From positions 96,565,788-96,629,787 of the forward strand of contig NC_133770.1 of NCBI RefSeq assembly GCF_003597395.2: 64,000 nucleotides of DNA, written 5' to 3'. This document shows, in pieces, positions 31,229 through 43,770 of the stretch. How positions within the stretch are numbered: position 1 is the first letter of the stretch; each line of letters opens with the position of its first letter. The notes beneath the pieces are model-generated. The model did not search any database. It saw only the letters and a list, made by a program, of their open reading frames with translations, and was not told the origin of the DNA. The stretch is from Chelonoidis abingdonii. Its lineage: Eukaryota; Chordata; Testudines; Testudinidae. Made by a program: the position numbers and the translations under genes.

Positions 31229-33952
31229 CTGTAATAGCAACACAAAATTTAAAAAAAAATCAGTTAATGGTGCATATTTTACAGCCTCAAAGAAAAATAA
31301 GTGTAAAACCATGTGTCTGATAGAGGAAGATCTATATGGTATTCAGCTGCATTAACTATACTGGCTAATCAGACTATGCATAAATGAGTGTGTCTGCTAA
31401 TCAGGTCTACATTCTGAATATCCCTGCCCATCCAGCAGAGCTGATGGAAAAGAGGCACTCTGAGTGCTGGTATTGCTACTATCTGCTAAGGAGTAAGCAT
31501 GTTGCTCGTGCTTCTGGCATTGACAGTTTATAATAGGGTGTTGCCATGATTTTAGGCTAAAATTTTCAGACCTGGCTGCCTAAGTTTCTTCTAAGTCCAT
31601 ATTCAAGTCGCTAAATAAAAGTGGTTTGATTTTAAGACTTCCTGATCACCCACAAATTACTCTGAAATAAGTTGGGTCATCAAGCATTCAGCACCTTTAC
31701 TCGCCATTTGAAAATTTTGGCCTTGGATGCTTTTTATAATTTAACATGTTTAAGTATTAGATTAAAGAACTGTTGCATGTGTAGGCTAAAGAAAATGACA
31801 CACATGGCATGTTAACAGAGCATAACAAATAACACCAAAGCATGTATTTCAGCAGAACCTCTGCAGTGTTTAACCTGAACTACCCATGGGCATTAGGTAC
31901 TGGACACACTGCAAATGTTAACTTACAGCAGTGTTCCACATCTAGAATAATTATGTGTGGACTATTTACAGAGAATATTTTCATTCTTGTCTTAACCATA
32001 TGAAATAGTGCTTAATTCTTAACTATATTGTAGAGAAAATGAGAATTGGACACAATTACCTGTGAAAAGTCTGTTGGTACAGTCTGCTGTGGTTTGAGGC
32101 ACTGTGGTGGTGTCTGAAAGGACAGAAGCATAACATGTAAAGAGGGATTTAATTGTCAAATGGGATTCTTGTTGAAAATTAACACACCACTTTCTTGACA
32201 GAAGTTTAAAGGGAAAAATGGTAGAAGTATTATAACTACAGTGATTTAAATTTGGAAAGTTAATATTTAAAAAAAAATAAGTACCTAGATTCCATCCAGA
32301 GTAAATGCTCAGTAGCATATAATTTATGTGCAAAACCAAGTAGAGATAAAACTGGGAAAAATGCATATGCTCCTGCAAGTGAGAACATGTATGCCTTATA
32401 TCGAGATTTAGGTACTGATGTTGCAATCAGATCAGTCAGTGCAGACCTCTGACCTGTTAGTAGCTCAAGTGAAGTCTTTGCATTTACATGGGTACCGGGG
32501 CCTGGACTAGCAGATCTGATTGCAGGGTCTGGGCATTGGCCCTTCTGTGTGTGCAAGTTTCTGTTCATGTAACGCCAGATGCATTTTGTCCCACTAAATT
32601 ACTCAGTTGTGTTTGCCCCTTTGCAATGTGTGTGTATAGTCTGCAGATAAAAACCTGGCCGCCTTATTTTGTCTCTAGTCAGAGGGAGCCTGAGATTGTT
32701 GGCATTCAGAGTAATGTTGTTTAATAGCTATACAAGAGACAGAAGAAAATAATCCTGATGAAGATACAGCCTAAGGCCCATCTCTTAGGCCTTTTGGATG
32801 TGCAAAAGGGAGATAGTCAATAAGGCTATTTTTCTATTGTATTTGAAATAGATAAATTCTCTTATTAATTGCCTCCATGCTGACTGAGACGGGGGATAAG
32901 ATACATACTGCAAATCAATAAATAACTTTAAAATATACTTTTATCAGAAGGCACTTTGAGAACTGAAATGTAAGGATTATGGACCAGATTCTGAGCTAGT
33001 GTCCATTGGCCTGGCTATATTAACTTGACTAGAGCTATGCAAGTTTACACCATCTGAGAATCTAGCTATGTGTGAATAGAAGTTGGGGAAAATTACGTAT
33101 TCAATCAAAAGAACGGAGAAAGGTTTTGTTCTTAAAGATCTACACCTGATCTCAAATAAGAATCAAACAGAAAGTATGGTATTTCTCTTAATTTATTTTC
33201 TCTTTCTCTTGCATTATCTTTTTGATTTTGGTTTGTGTAATTCTTCTGGTCTGTTTTAGTAAGCCAGATGCGGTGTGTGTTATTAGTTATTGTTGCAGTA
33301 TATAGCACTTGTTCAAAACCAAACGACGTAGACTAGGTCCATGGCTGTGTAAATCTACAGAGCTCCATTGACTTCAGTGGAGTTATGCTGTTTTACACTA
33401 GCTGAGGATCTCAGCCAACATTTTCTTTCATTCTAGAAAGATTTTAAACTGGGGCAGAGAAGCCAAAACTGAGCTTTTGATGGAGAAGCAAGTTTCAGTG
33501 ATAGCCAACTTATGGAGAGATGGAAACTAATATTGGCCTGGAGAGCGCAAACCCTTTTAGGAACAGTAACACATTTTATTGTTTTATTTTAAAGAAACAG
33601 GAAACTCTCTAAATATATATAGAACTAGTTCTAATATAGTATATACCTTGAGATTTGGTGAGGACAAAACCTGCTTCTTTTTCATGTTGATAGTTGCAGC
33701 GATAATTCTTATTGCTAGGTTTATTTAGGGTCAGCCAGCTGCTCACTGAGTATGATTGTTGATTGTCATCGGGGGGCCAAATTTCCCCAAGCACTGCATT
33801 TTTCTCTTCATTCTTCTTGTCGTCTTCCCAAGTCACTTTAATAATATTTGGGTAAAAATCTTCAATGAGGCATATGTGTGTTACTTGCCCATCTTTTTCA
33901 GTAATGGAAGGCAGGACCTGGATCTTGCTGGAATCGAGTTTTGCTTCTGTCT
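31095..33952 (-). CDS. TRGC: T-cell receptor gamma constant gene, cassette A (three exons)
   Basis: Minus-strand exons 33952-33647 (Ig C domain), 32113-32060 (hinge) and 31228-31095 (transmembrane and stop TAA) join in phase 1 throughout. The product is the constant part of the gamma chain of the gamma-delta TCR, which pairs with delta and CD3 at the T-cell surface. The Ig domain has the two cysteines (HICLIEDFYP, YRCNYQHE) and the central VTWED tryptophan. The hinge has one cysteine for the interchain bond. The membrane helix carries the lysine (LLLKST) that pairs with CD3. The cytoplasmic tail is short. It lies 3' of five J segments and beside STARD3NL, as in mammals. Confidence 0.95.
31229..33646 (-). 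other. TRGC: TRGC cassette A introns
   Basis: Intron 2 (31,229-32,059) and intron 1 (32,114-33,646). Both align with cassette B apart from three elements present only in B. I see no other feature. Confidence 0.75.
32060..32113 (-). CDS. TRGC: TRGC cassette A exon 2, hinge
   Basis: 54 nt between gtcctttcag and gtaatt. It encodes TTVPQTTADCTNRLFT plus split codons at each end. The single cysteine fits the interchain disulfide. It is 18 nt shorter than the cassette B exon. Confidence 0.88.
33647..33952 (-). CDS. TRGC: TRGC cassette A exon 1, Ig constant domain
   Basis: 306 nt. The acceptor is aatgaatccag and the donor gtatat. The first two bases (AG) complete the codon left by J, giving K or E. 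The domain includes LDSSKIQVLPSITEKDGQ, EDFYPNIIKVTWED and SWLTLNKPSNKNYRC. The upstream ATG in frame is intronic. Confidence 0.94.
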
Positions 33953-36900
33953 CTGGATTCATTTTAGAGAGGGAAATGAATTTGTTAGAAATTAAGTACA
34001 TTCAGAACTGCAGTATACATGGTATGCTGTGCTTTTGAAACAATAAAGAATTCAAAGGTTTGAAAGTGGGAGAGAGGCAATTTCATTTCTTTCAAATTGC
34101 ACTCCCGCACACAATCTTAACTCTGAGTTGAGCATGAGAATGATATCCTGTTGCCAAACGTATTTTAACTATTTAAATCTATAATATATTGTTACTGCCT
34201 ATTACATTCTGAAGATGGCAGTAAATTGACCACTTATGAGTTACAGTTTTAGGGCATTGGAATTGGAGAAATTTACAAACTCAAAATATATTAAACACTT
34301 TTTGAATGAATGCTGAGTACAGATTTATGTTCTGGTTCATTTCAAAACGTTTGTGACTTTGAAAATCTCCCCTTTATTTACCCAAAATGTGTGTATAAAA
34401 GACACATTGAGAGGAAGGGAACATCTACACTGAAACAAAAGACCCACGGCACAACCACGACTGGCCCAAGTCTCCTGATTCTGACTTGCAGGACTGGGGT
34501 GGCACGGCTAAAAATTGCAGTGTAGATGTTTAGGCTTGAGCTGGAGCGAAAGCTCTGAAACCCAGTGACAGAGGTGGTCTAAGAGCCCAGGCTCCAGTCA
34601 GAGCCTGAATAACTACACTGCAGTTTTTAGCACCAAAGCCTGAGCCCCACGAGCCCAAGTCAATTGACCCAGTCTCGGAGACTTGGTGCCATAGGATTTT
34701 TATTACAGTGTAGATGTACCTGAAGGGAAGGGTATTAAAGATTTCACAAACGTTTTAATAAGACCTCTCTTTAAAAATCACTAGACTATTTTATCAGGAA
34801 TTGAATTTGCCCTGGACTAACTGTATATATTATTTGAGAACCTTGGTTTGCACCTTTAGAAAAACACTAAGAAATTTAACCTTTGTAAAAACACTTTTTA
34901 TCAATTATTCACCTTAAAATGATATAAGAACATACAAGATATGTTCTGTTGCAGACCCAGATGATACAACTTTGGGGGAACTGTTGCTGAACGCCATTTT
35001 GGGAAATTACAGTAAATACATTAACGTGTATCCCTCAATGACAAATATCAACTATGAAATTAGCAAGGATGATACATTCTGAAATGACTTTGTTCATGTA
35101 TTTGGCAAATGTAATGGAGTGTTATGCACAATGCTCAACACTTCTGAAAATCAAGTCACTTAAGTATTTAGGAGCCTAAATTTAGTCATCCACTTTTGAA
35201 AATCTTGATTATGAAGCATTACTAATAACGGAGCTCTCAACAGAACTTAGCTATCAAATCTTTGCTGAGGAACAGAGGGAATGTTGCTGCTTGTGTCCAA
35301 ATCCTGAAGTGAATTAGCAAAGTGCCAATTAGTGAATTTCTGCTCTATCTCCTAAATTATTCTAAAATAATTCTGCCACAGTATTAATGTTGTCACTCTA
35401 GAAATACAGCTTAAAATTGCAAAAAAAATCAATTTTTTGTCATGTAGTAAAGTTTTAAAAAATTGCGGCCTGTTATAGGATTGGATAAAACACAACCAAA
35501 AATATTTTTTATTAAGAGTTTGAACTAGAAAGGATGAAAATTTTATTTCATCCCTGAGTTTGTGTAAGTGTATGAAATAACGCTGAAACAGGCAAGAAAA
35601 GACTTCCTTACTAAAATCATCTGTTTGCTTGTTTCATATGGCTGACAGTAAATGATAGATTTTTTTAAACAGCATATTGATTTTACTAGTTATCACAAGA
35701 AGTGAGCAGGTTCAAAACACTTTTACTTCTGCTAATTTCTGTCTCCTGTTTGTCACTGTGGGATACAACCAAGAGAATAAGGTTGCCAACTCAGCTAACT
35801 GCCAAAGAAGTATTGTCAACAAAACGACTCAGCATTCTCATGTTATAAATTTGCATCACAAAGAAGAAACGGAAGGTTGTTGATATTTCAGTAGTGTTGA
35901 AGGACCCCAAATGGGCACCATGCATTCTGTGCGTTCTGTATTTGTTCCAACACTTAATTGCAGGTGAAAAATGAGAGGCCATTTAACAAAATAGTTGGCC
36001 TATACTCTACAAAACATTTAGTTGGAATTTTTAAAGGCAGTAAGAAGGGATTTAGGTGCCCAAATCCCTTTCAATTTCAGGCTCCTTTGATAATGTCAGC
36101 CATTGTCTTTAGTCAGCTGAGACACAAATGGATTAATACTAAGGCCTTGCTCCTGCAAAGCCTTAAACATGTGCTTAATTTTATGCATTGTGAGTAGTCC
36201 CACTGATGTCAAAGCTTGTGAAGGTTCTGCTAAAATGGTTTCAGCTTATTTTTGTGCTGTCTGGCTATTCTGAGACTATTTGGAACTGAACCAGACTATA
36301 ACCCTGTAATTAGGGTTGTGTCAAAAAGTATTTAAAATATCTTGAAATCAGAAGCGAATAAAGATAGTTGAGATGTAAGACTACCTCACCAAGAAAAATC
36401 TCTTCATTAAAGAACTTTCCCTCATTTTGGAAATTGTCACCAAAAAGGGAATTGATTTTTCTCTTCTTTCCAATTTAGATCCTCATGCTCCAGCACAATT
36501 AGTTCAACCTCTGGGGCTCAATCTTACACTCCATGTGCACCATAAGCACCCAGGAATACAGGATTGGGCTTGAACAGTACGTTTACCAAATGATTTACTT
36601 ACTCAAGTCTTGTATGTATTCAAAAAACCTTTACATAGCTTCCTGCCCAGTGGTGAGGTGCTTTGCAAAATATGATGGTTATTTCTGGTATTTCTCTTTA
36701 GATGTTTTTAGAAATTGGAGTCACATTTACATGTTGATACTTTTGCAACCGCACATAGTTTTTTGTATTTGCACATGGTAAGATGAATGTCTATCCAATA
36801 TAAAATCTGAATTTTGTACATATATAAGCAGTATGTGTGTTTGCATAAGTGGGCAAAATCTGTTTTAAATATCTTGACTCATTTTAGGTGAGATATAAAA

Positions 36901-37732
36901 CCCCTTAAGGCCAATGGGATTTTCTCCTTTGGCTTCAAAGGCCTTTGGATAAGACACTTTAAGAAGATAAGACCCTTAATTTCCAAGTCAATTATAGTTT
37001 CCAGTGTGGAGCTACTCTTTGTTTTGATCCAACTTAACTTTTCAAAACACCTCATTTGTCTAATTTATTTAAGTGGAATTTTTAACAAGGAAGGCATGTT
37101 GTAAAAGAATATACGTGCTATAAGTATCACATCTTTTTTAAGACGGCAATCGACTTTGGGCCCTTTAGTTTCACTCCTTGCTCAAAAGAAATTGCTATTG
37201 CTTTCAATATGAGGTTTTCCAAAGGGAGGATTGAAGGGTTAAGTTGTAATTGACTCACTGCTAACTATTTTTGTGTGTTGCAAACTGCATGCCACTTATA
37301 GATAAACTATCATATGTAAATAATGCTGAAGTTCTATTTGAGAACAAAGTCCATTATGCCATCAGAATATATTAAAAATAAGTAAATGGTGTACTTGTAA
37401 TTTTAATTTTGCATTATGTGCTTGGTCCAGCAAAGTGCCAAATGCTCTTATGAAGTTCTGAACGCTTCTCATTTCCAATGGAAACCAATGGACATTGAGG
37501 GTACTCAGCACCTGGTATTATTTTCACCCAAAAGGGCAAAGGATTGTTATGACATTTCTCTGTTGCTGGCCGGTGACTTATAATTTCATTAACATTAATG
37601 TTGTTAATAAATTATTACACTTATAATAAAATTTTAGCCAGTGTACATTCTTGCATTGAGATAAATTATTGAGCTTATTTTGATAGATTTTGCCGTTATG
37701 AAACATTTAAAGTAGTTTGTCTAAAAACTTAC
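33953..37732 (-). other. J-C intron, cassette A
   Basis: Contains a MITE (34,418-34,720) shared with cassette B and a segment at about 36,018-36,590 that has no counterpart in B. No J segment or other exon was recognised. Confidence 0.7.
34418..34720. mobile_element. MITE predating the cassette duplication, copy in A
   Basis: Ends ggaacatctacactg and cagtgtagatgtacc form inverted repeats. An ortholog sits at the same relative place in cassette B (54,337-54,638). Internal copies of gcagtgtagatg and ctacactgcag add further symmetry. Confidence 0.75.
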
Positions 37733-37778
37733 TAGTTACGATAAGTTTTGTGCCAGTTCCAAAGATTTTCACAGCTCC
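37733..37778 (-). CDS. TRGJ: TRG J segment A-1 (nearest the constant gene), defective heptamer
   Basis: Encodes GAVKIFGTGTKLIVT with the FGxG joining motif. It ends in phase 1 before gtaagt, which fits constant exon 1. Its recombination heptamer is cagagtg (37,779-37,785), with a G at the essential third position. Confidence 0.88.
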
Positions 37779-37806
37779 CAGAGTGTTGCAACTTATTACA
37801 AAATCT
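37779..37806 (-). promoter_or_regulatory. 12-RSS of J A-1, mutated
   Basis: Read on the plus strand: heptamer cagagtg, 12-nt spacer, nonamer acaaaatct at 37,798-37,806. The cassette B counterpart has cacagtg, so this is a point change that should strongly reduce recombination. Confidence 0.8.
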
Positions 37807-38906
37807 GCCCAAGACATTTCTATTCAGAGGGATCAGATCTGAACACATATTGCTAAATAGGCACAACTGAAAGCCAGTTAATTCAAGCAAAGAAATGATG
37901 GACATTTCAATGTATTTTTCAGGGCGAGTTTACATTGGTATTTTCAAATACTGTATATTAATATTGGAAACTTTTAAATTCTGTTTAAAAGAAAATCATT
38001 CATTTCATTGACACAGAGGATCTGGTTGACATTTGAGACCTAATGTTGGACTCGTACTATTTTCTGTTACCTAATGGATTGATGGAAAAGGGTATTTCAG
38101 TTAAATTCTGCTGGATGCTCGGTGTTTTTGTCCCTGTACTGCCAGAGTGGTCAAATTGGTGCATTTTTTAAATCCCAATGTGAATAAACATATAATTAGA
38201 AAAAAAAATACTCATTTGATAGTACACTGTGACCTATCCGCTTTTCTCAAGATGTTTCATGATATCTTTCCACCCACTAACTTCTTATATCTCCTGACTT
38301 ATACATACTTGTGATACAAGATGCTAAATCCTGGTCACCGCACTAAGCAGAGTAAAGGGGATTTCTCTAGGAGAGCTACATGATGGACGGAAAGAAGAAA
38401 TCTTTCTCCCAACCTAGCTAGAGCATCATAGCCCAGGAGCTTTAGTAAAGTCCATGCAGTTGCCCACCCACTGAACAGACATTTTGGCCAGTTGATCTCC
38501 CTAGTCACAGACCCACTGGCCATTCCATGCCCTTAACACTCCCCTATCCCCGATCCCCACTGTTCTTTGGTGCATAGGGGTACCCTAGAATTGCCTCTTT
38601 GGCTTGCCCCCACCCCACACACTGGATGGAACTGTGGATGTTCTCCTAATCTGGGGTATTGACCCCTACACAAGAGAACAACCCAGTTTTGACTCAGGAT
38701 GAGTAAAAAACCCCTTTATATCAATAATTGTCAATGTGAATTCTGTACATTAGCCTCACATTTAGATAGTAAAAACATTCATTCTTCTACTGTAGATTGC
38801 ATATCACGTTTCCATTGTCTGTTATCCTTTTTGAATAAATTGTGCTCGGCAGTCTCTAATTTTATATTATCACAAATAATTTTTTCTCTGATACTATAGA
38901 ACTTAC

Positions 38907-38957
38907 TTGAAACAACGAGCTTTGTGCCAGAGCCAAAGACTTTCATATCATTGTTCT
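38907..38957 (-). CDS. TRGJ: TRG J segment A-2
   Basis: Encodes NNDMKVFGSGTKLVVS, phase 1 at the gtaagt donor. FGSGTKL is the classical gamma J core. Confidence 0.93.
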
Positions 38958-38985
38958 CACTGTGTTCATGTACTTTGCAAAAACT
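38958..38985 (-). promoter_or_regulatory. 12-RSS of J A-2
   Basis: Plus-strand view: heptamer cactgtg, spacer of 12, nonamer gcaaaaact (38,977-38,985). The heptamer differs from cacagtg only at its centre. Confidence 0.88.
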
Positions 38986-41900
38986 CATGGGCCAGATCTG
39001 CTGCTGCTGGAAATGAAAGGCGCTTCATTGAGGGTCTGGCCCACATAGCTTCCATATGACCCAATATACCTTCATATTTTTTGATGTGCAGTCATGAACA
39101 GAATCACTTTAATATACTAGACTTGTGAATAAAATGGCTTTTCTTTACAAAATGCCAAATACTTGATCGTGTATTCCATTGGTATCCGAAACTCCAATAG
39201 ATTGCATTGGATGTTTGGAGTACTTTAGGAGCAGACATGCAAAATAAGTCAAAAACTTCAAATGTGTTCTACATGCCTAAGGCTTAGAATTTCCTCGGGC
39301 TGGGATCCCTCAGCATCACTTGAAATTTCTATTTTTCTTTTAAAGTGAATGTAGCGTTTGTGAAATGTGCCAAATTGACAGCACTATACTGAAAATATTT
39401 CAGCATTCTAGAAGAGTGGTCCAGTGCTTAATAATGCTATTTTAAATTGTGATGAGTGATTTTGGACTATTACTGGAGAATCTATTTTATTTAATGCTGA
39501 TTTCTCGCTTGGTCCTAACAGTGTATTTGAAATCTGTTTGCAAAGGTCACCTTTAATGGATGAGATGGTAAATTATTCTTAATATCCCATAAGTTCTTGG
39601 TATTTCTGATACAAGTGTCATCAACAATGCCTATCATGATGAAGTTTTTTAAGGTGGACATCTGTTGTCTGAAGATTCTTTGCTCACAACTGCACATCAC
39701 TTTCTGCCATAAATTTGGTTTTGGTCTTTTAGGACCAATGGGGGTTTGGATCAAATACTTATATATTTTTTTCTATAAAGAGTTTGTTATATTCAGTCAT
39801 TAATGTCAAAAATCAGTACCTGGAACTGTTTGAAAAGGCAGCAAACCAATTTAAACCAGCCCTAGACTACTTGAGAATCTTATCATCAAAATAAATATCA
39901 GTAATAGTAGCTCTTTTGTACTTTATAACTAATGATCTACGCTGATCACTCTGTTCTTAATGCACTTTGTTTTATAAAAACCCAAGTAACTTCCATCATA
40001 TAATGTGAGATAGACCCAAAGATCATATCTTTTAATTGCCAAATATTTTTCCATTTATTTCTTCTATGAAAGAATGTAAAATTTTGGTGAATTATTTTTT
40101 TTTATTTTAAACAAAATGACTAAGTACTTCTGAAAGTTGTCAGATAGCATTGTAGACTGTATCCCTTTCGTCACAGGATAGATACAACACAGCGGAAGCT
40201 TCTTCATACCATTCCACCGAACTACGTCATTTTTGTCCTGGGAGGACAACCTCTAGAGACGAGAAGAGACAGTTCAGTCTCCAATTTAATCTTTGGCTTC
40301 TGCACTGAGCCTGCCATTAGTACCAGTTTTCTTCTAGAATATTGCGTTCAGAAGAATCCATTTATTCCATTTTAATGTAAACTTCTTTAATGATGACTAG
40401 ATGCACTTTAATGGATACAATAAGAGAAGCATCGTTATTCCTATGTCATGCTTGTTGACAGCACTAAGCTTGGTTCTGTTTCCAAATCTTTTTATTCATC
40501 TATTCCACTAAGCAAGAATTCTGTTAGGTCCTAACCCTGCTCTTATTTACACTGGAGTAAATCTGGAGTAACTCCATTTTAAATGAATGGAGGGAAGTCA
40601 GTTTAAAAAGAGGAATGACAAGTGTGAGAGCAAAATCGGGACTGCTGACTATATATGACTTTAAAAGCAATTTCTGCTTGTTCAGTATGCTTGTGAATAA
40701 TGTTGTCCCTGTTAAGAAGTATGGTTATACAACATGGGTAAAATCCTGGCCCCAAAGTCATTGCCATTGAGTTCTGTGGAGTTGGGATTTCACCTCATGT
40801 TCTTAAAATGGAAAGGCCCTGACTCCTATAATTCTGGAGTCAAATTCAGTCATGGGCACATACCGCCATAATTTCTTTTGATTTTACTTAGAATTGTGCC
40901 AGGGTCTGAATTTCTCCATGATCCTAGAGTTATTTGATATTTCTCTTTGAGAAGATATTTTGTTACTAAAACATTTAATTGTATCCTACAGGTTTAATAC
41001 ACTAATAAATCAAGTGAGCAATCTCAGGTCTTCATGGTGTAATAAATAATCTACACACATCACTGACATGGTTCTCCATTCCTTACACAATCAAAAGTGC
41101 TGGTAAAGCTGTGGGAGTTTTGCCTGTCAAAGAATGCAGGATCTTATGTAGGTAAGAGGATTTAGGAAAACTGTCCATTGTAAACTATAATGCTAACTAA
41201 ATTGTATCTACACTCTTAATACCACAGAATACTCACTTAAAGCAACATGCTGATCCTGATCTTATATTTTTAGAATTAATTATGATAGTGTATTTATTTT
41301 AATTAGCAGCATTACAACAATTTACCTTTAGTTCAGAGCTATAGGGGTACTAAGGCAAACTTGATTGTGAATTGAGTTTTAAAATAGACAAACCATTCTA
41401 GCTGATTTATATAAATGTGCAGAGCATGATTCTGAAGAGTAAGGACCTGATTTTCCTTTGTTCTATGTTTGTGCAGTCAGTTATACCAATGCAAACTGGG
41501 TGTAACTTTCAACTTAATCAGAATGGTAGCATTTCCAATTGACTTTTCGTGAGCGTAAGTGACTTTCAAGAGAGAGGCAAAGAAGACTTAGGTCCCAAGT
41601 ATATTTTGTGAAACACTGTTAAGAATACTTGGAAATGTCAGTTTGTCTGCAATGCCAAGGTACTTCACACAAGATGACAATTTCTAGGGCCAAATTCTTT
41701 CACTTACACTGGTGTAAGTGCAGGAATTCAGCTATGAAGATACTGACTACCTCAGAGATTGCTTCTTTCGTTTTAATTGAGAAGCATGATGTTGTTACTT
41801 CTTTCAGAGTTGTTTAATTTTATGCATGTTTATGAATTTCAGTTCAAGAATTTGAGTAATATCAAAGCTAAGACAAATTTTTGCAACTGGGCCAAGGACC

Positions 41901-42244
41901 AGTATGCTTATGGTGGCACCCTCTAAAACATGACTTTTGACAGCTGATCTTTAGAAATATGCATTACCTTGAAAACATCTACTTTGACTCTATCAGTAAA
42001 AATTGCAGGTTTGCTCTGGGGTTGAAAAGTTGATGTATTTGGGATCAGACCCTAAAAGGTGCTAACAACCCTGACCTGCATTGAAGTCTACAGGAATTGA
42101 TGGTGTTCAGCACCTCACATTAAGTGCTCAGTACTTCACAAGATCGAGCTTACAATTGTTGACCTTACCTGTGATAAAAAGCTTTTCTATGATCACAATA
42201 AGCATCTTTATCTTTGCAATTACTGTAATTAGCATATGTCTTAC
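38986..42244 (-). other. J-J spacer between A-2 and A-3
   Basis: 3.3 kb without a J motif on the minus strand (I looked for the FGxG core next to a gtaag donor). Contains old symmetrical repeats such as the one near 40,735-40,800 (taaaatcctggcccc ... gggatttcacc). Confidence 0.65.
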
Positions 42245-42304
42245 CTGTTACTATGAGCTTGGTACCGGAGCCAAATATTTTGAAGCGATAGCCACTAGAA
42301 ATAT
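42245..42304 (-). CDS. TRGJ: TRG J segment A-3
   Basis: 60 nt encoding ISSGYRFKIFGSGTKLIVT, phase 1 before gtaaga. It and its cassette B counterpart are the longest J segments in the window. Confidence 0.93.
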
Positions 42305-42332
42305 CACAGTGAGCAAATCCTTTGCAAAATAC
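42305..42332 (-). promoter_or_regulatory. 12-RSS of J A-3
   Basis: Perfect heptamer cacagtg, 12-nt spacer, weaker nonamer gcaaaatac (42,324-42,332). Confidence 0.88.
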
Positions 42333-43722
42333 TGTACAGATCTAGTATCTTTATATTGATGAACCAGTAGTTGCTTTAAAAAAAATCTGATTTGCTATTT
42401 AAATTGCTTTCTGGCCTTGTAATAAAATGGTAAATAAGGAGAGTACACGTAAAATAATGTGAAAACTGTGGAGGCGATTTTCAAAGGGGCAAAAGAAACT
42501 TAGAAATGGTTGAGTTAGACGTGCCATTGAAAATCTGTCCCTAAATTAATCTGATTCAATATGGTTTAGATTAGCTGTTTCTAATAATTTGTGGAAAGGA
42601 ACAAATTACTTTTTAAATTAGGGTCCATGGGCTGAGGTTATAAAATTAACCCTGTATGCTGCCATCATTCCACAATGGTGCTCCTAATGATAACGATAGA
42701 TCGAGGATAGAATATAGCTCTTAAATTGGATATATACGTGAGAAAATTTTTGGCTAGTTTCTGCCATTTGGTGTAATCAGAAATATTCTCCAACAGAAAA
42801 CATTTGCTCTTCAGAAATATTTGTTTGTCTCAGGGACTAGGCACCCAGCAAGGATGATTTAGCAGTATGTGGAGGGAAGAATAAGTTTAATTAAAGACAT
42901 ACAATTCTCTCAATCCTATGAAATCCAAAAATGGCTAAAACCTTTTACCAATTGGATATCATCTTTAAAAAATAAAATTGAGAATCGTATTATTGGATCA
43001 ATTATCATATTTTATTAAAAGGATCACTCTATCACATATACCTTATGTTTATGTAAAAAAGAAGCACACCTCTTTATTCCCCATCACTATATGGAATCAG
43101 TAAGATTGACTGCATTTTCGCCGCCTTTTGGCCTTTAATTAAGCACATGCTTAAATACATTGCAGTATACAAATGGAAACATGTTTAAGTGCCTTCCTGA
43201 ACTGGAGCTTTTTAAGGAAAGAAAGCACAATTGCATTAAGATATTACTACTAGAAATGTACCTTTTAATGTTACCTAGTGGCCAAATTCTCCAAGGGCTG
43301 ATGATCCTCAACTCCTATTTAAATGTATGAGCATTAAAGAAGCTCAACAACTCCTATCATGAGGTGCTAAATAAACAGTACTGTACAAAATCCATAAGTT
43401 CTACATTTCATATTGATTGCTAACAATAACTGGTTCCACTTCTGAATATTTTTGCACAATCACCTCACAGCGTGACAAGCTCTCCAAACAATTTACATTA
43501 TTCTCATTGATTATACAAGTGTAACTGGTTTGCTCTGAATTACAGAGACCGCTATGGGTGAAATCCTGACCCCACTGAAGTTAGTTGGAGTTTTGCCTTT
43601 GATTTCAGTGGAATCAGGATTTCACCCAGTATATTTATTAATAACTTGATTTTGTCGTGGATAACAAGCATAGTCAATACAGAGAGTAAAGGTATGCTTC
43701 GAAAACATCTTGAGAAACTTAC
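42333..43722 (-). other. J-J spacer between A-3 and A-4
   Basis: Contains the palindromic repeat at 43,556-43,627; otherwise nothing recognised. The A-4 to A-5 spacer (43,799-44,804) holds a MIR-like piece near 44,110-44,215. Confidence 0.6.
43556..43627. repeat. Short palindromic dispersed repeat, copy in A
   Basis: gggtgaaatcctgacccc and ggaatcaggatttcaccc are inverted around a short core with gaagtta/gatttca symmetry. Related copies are at 58,434-58,510 and 63,738-63,808. The last is the positional counterpart in cassette B. Confidence 0.65.
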
Positions 43723-43770
43723 TTGAAACCACCAAGTTGGTGCCCGAGCCAAAGTACTTTACTCCATACT
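43723..43770 (-). CDS. TRGJ: TRG J segment A-4
   Basis: 48 nt encoding YGVKYFGSGTNLVVS, phase 1 before gtaagt. It has N where the cassette B counterpart and the other J segments have K, and it is one codon shorter than that counterpart. Confidence 0.92.

Noticed and set aside
31033..31245. Open frame of 70 residues on the minus strand over the TRGC A transmembrane exon
   Set aside because: It is the wrong frame of the real exon; the true frame gives the lysine-bearing helix and stop at 31,095.
39650..39870. Candidate further J segment near 39,700-39,870 (and 59,940-60,110)
   Set aside because: No FGxG core next to a gtaag donor and no heptamer/nonamer pair.
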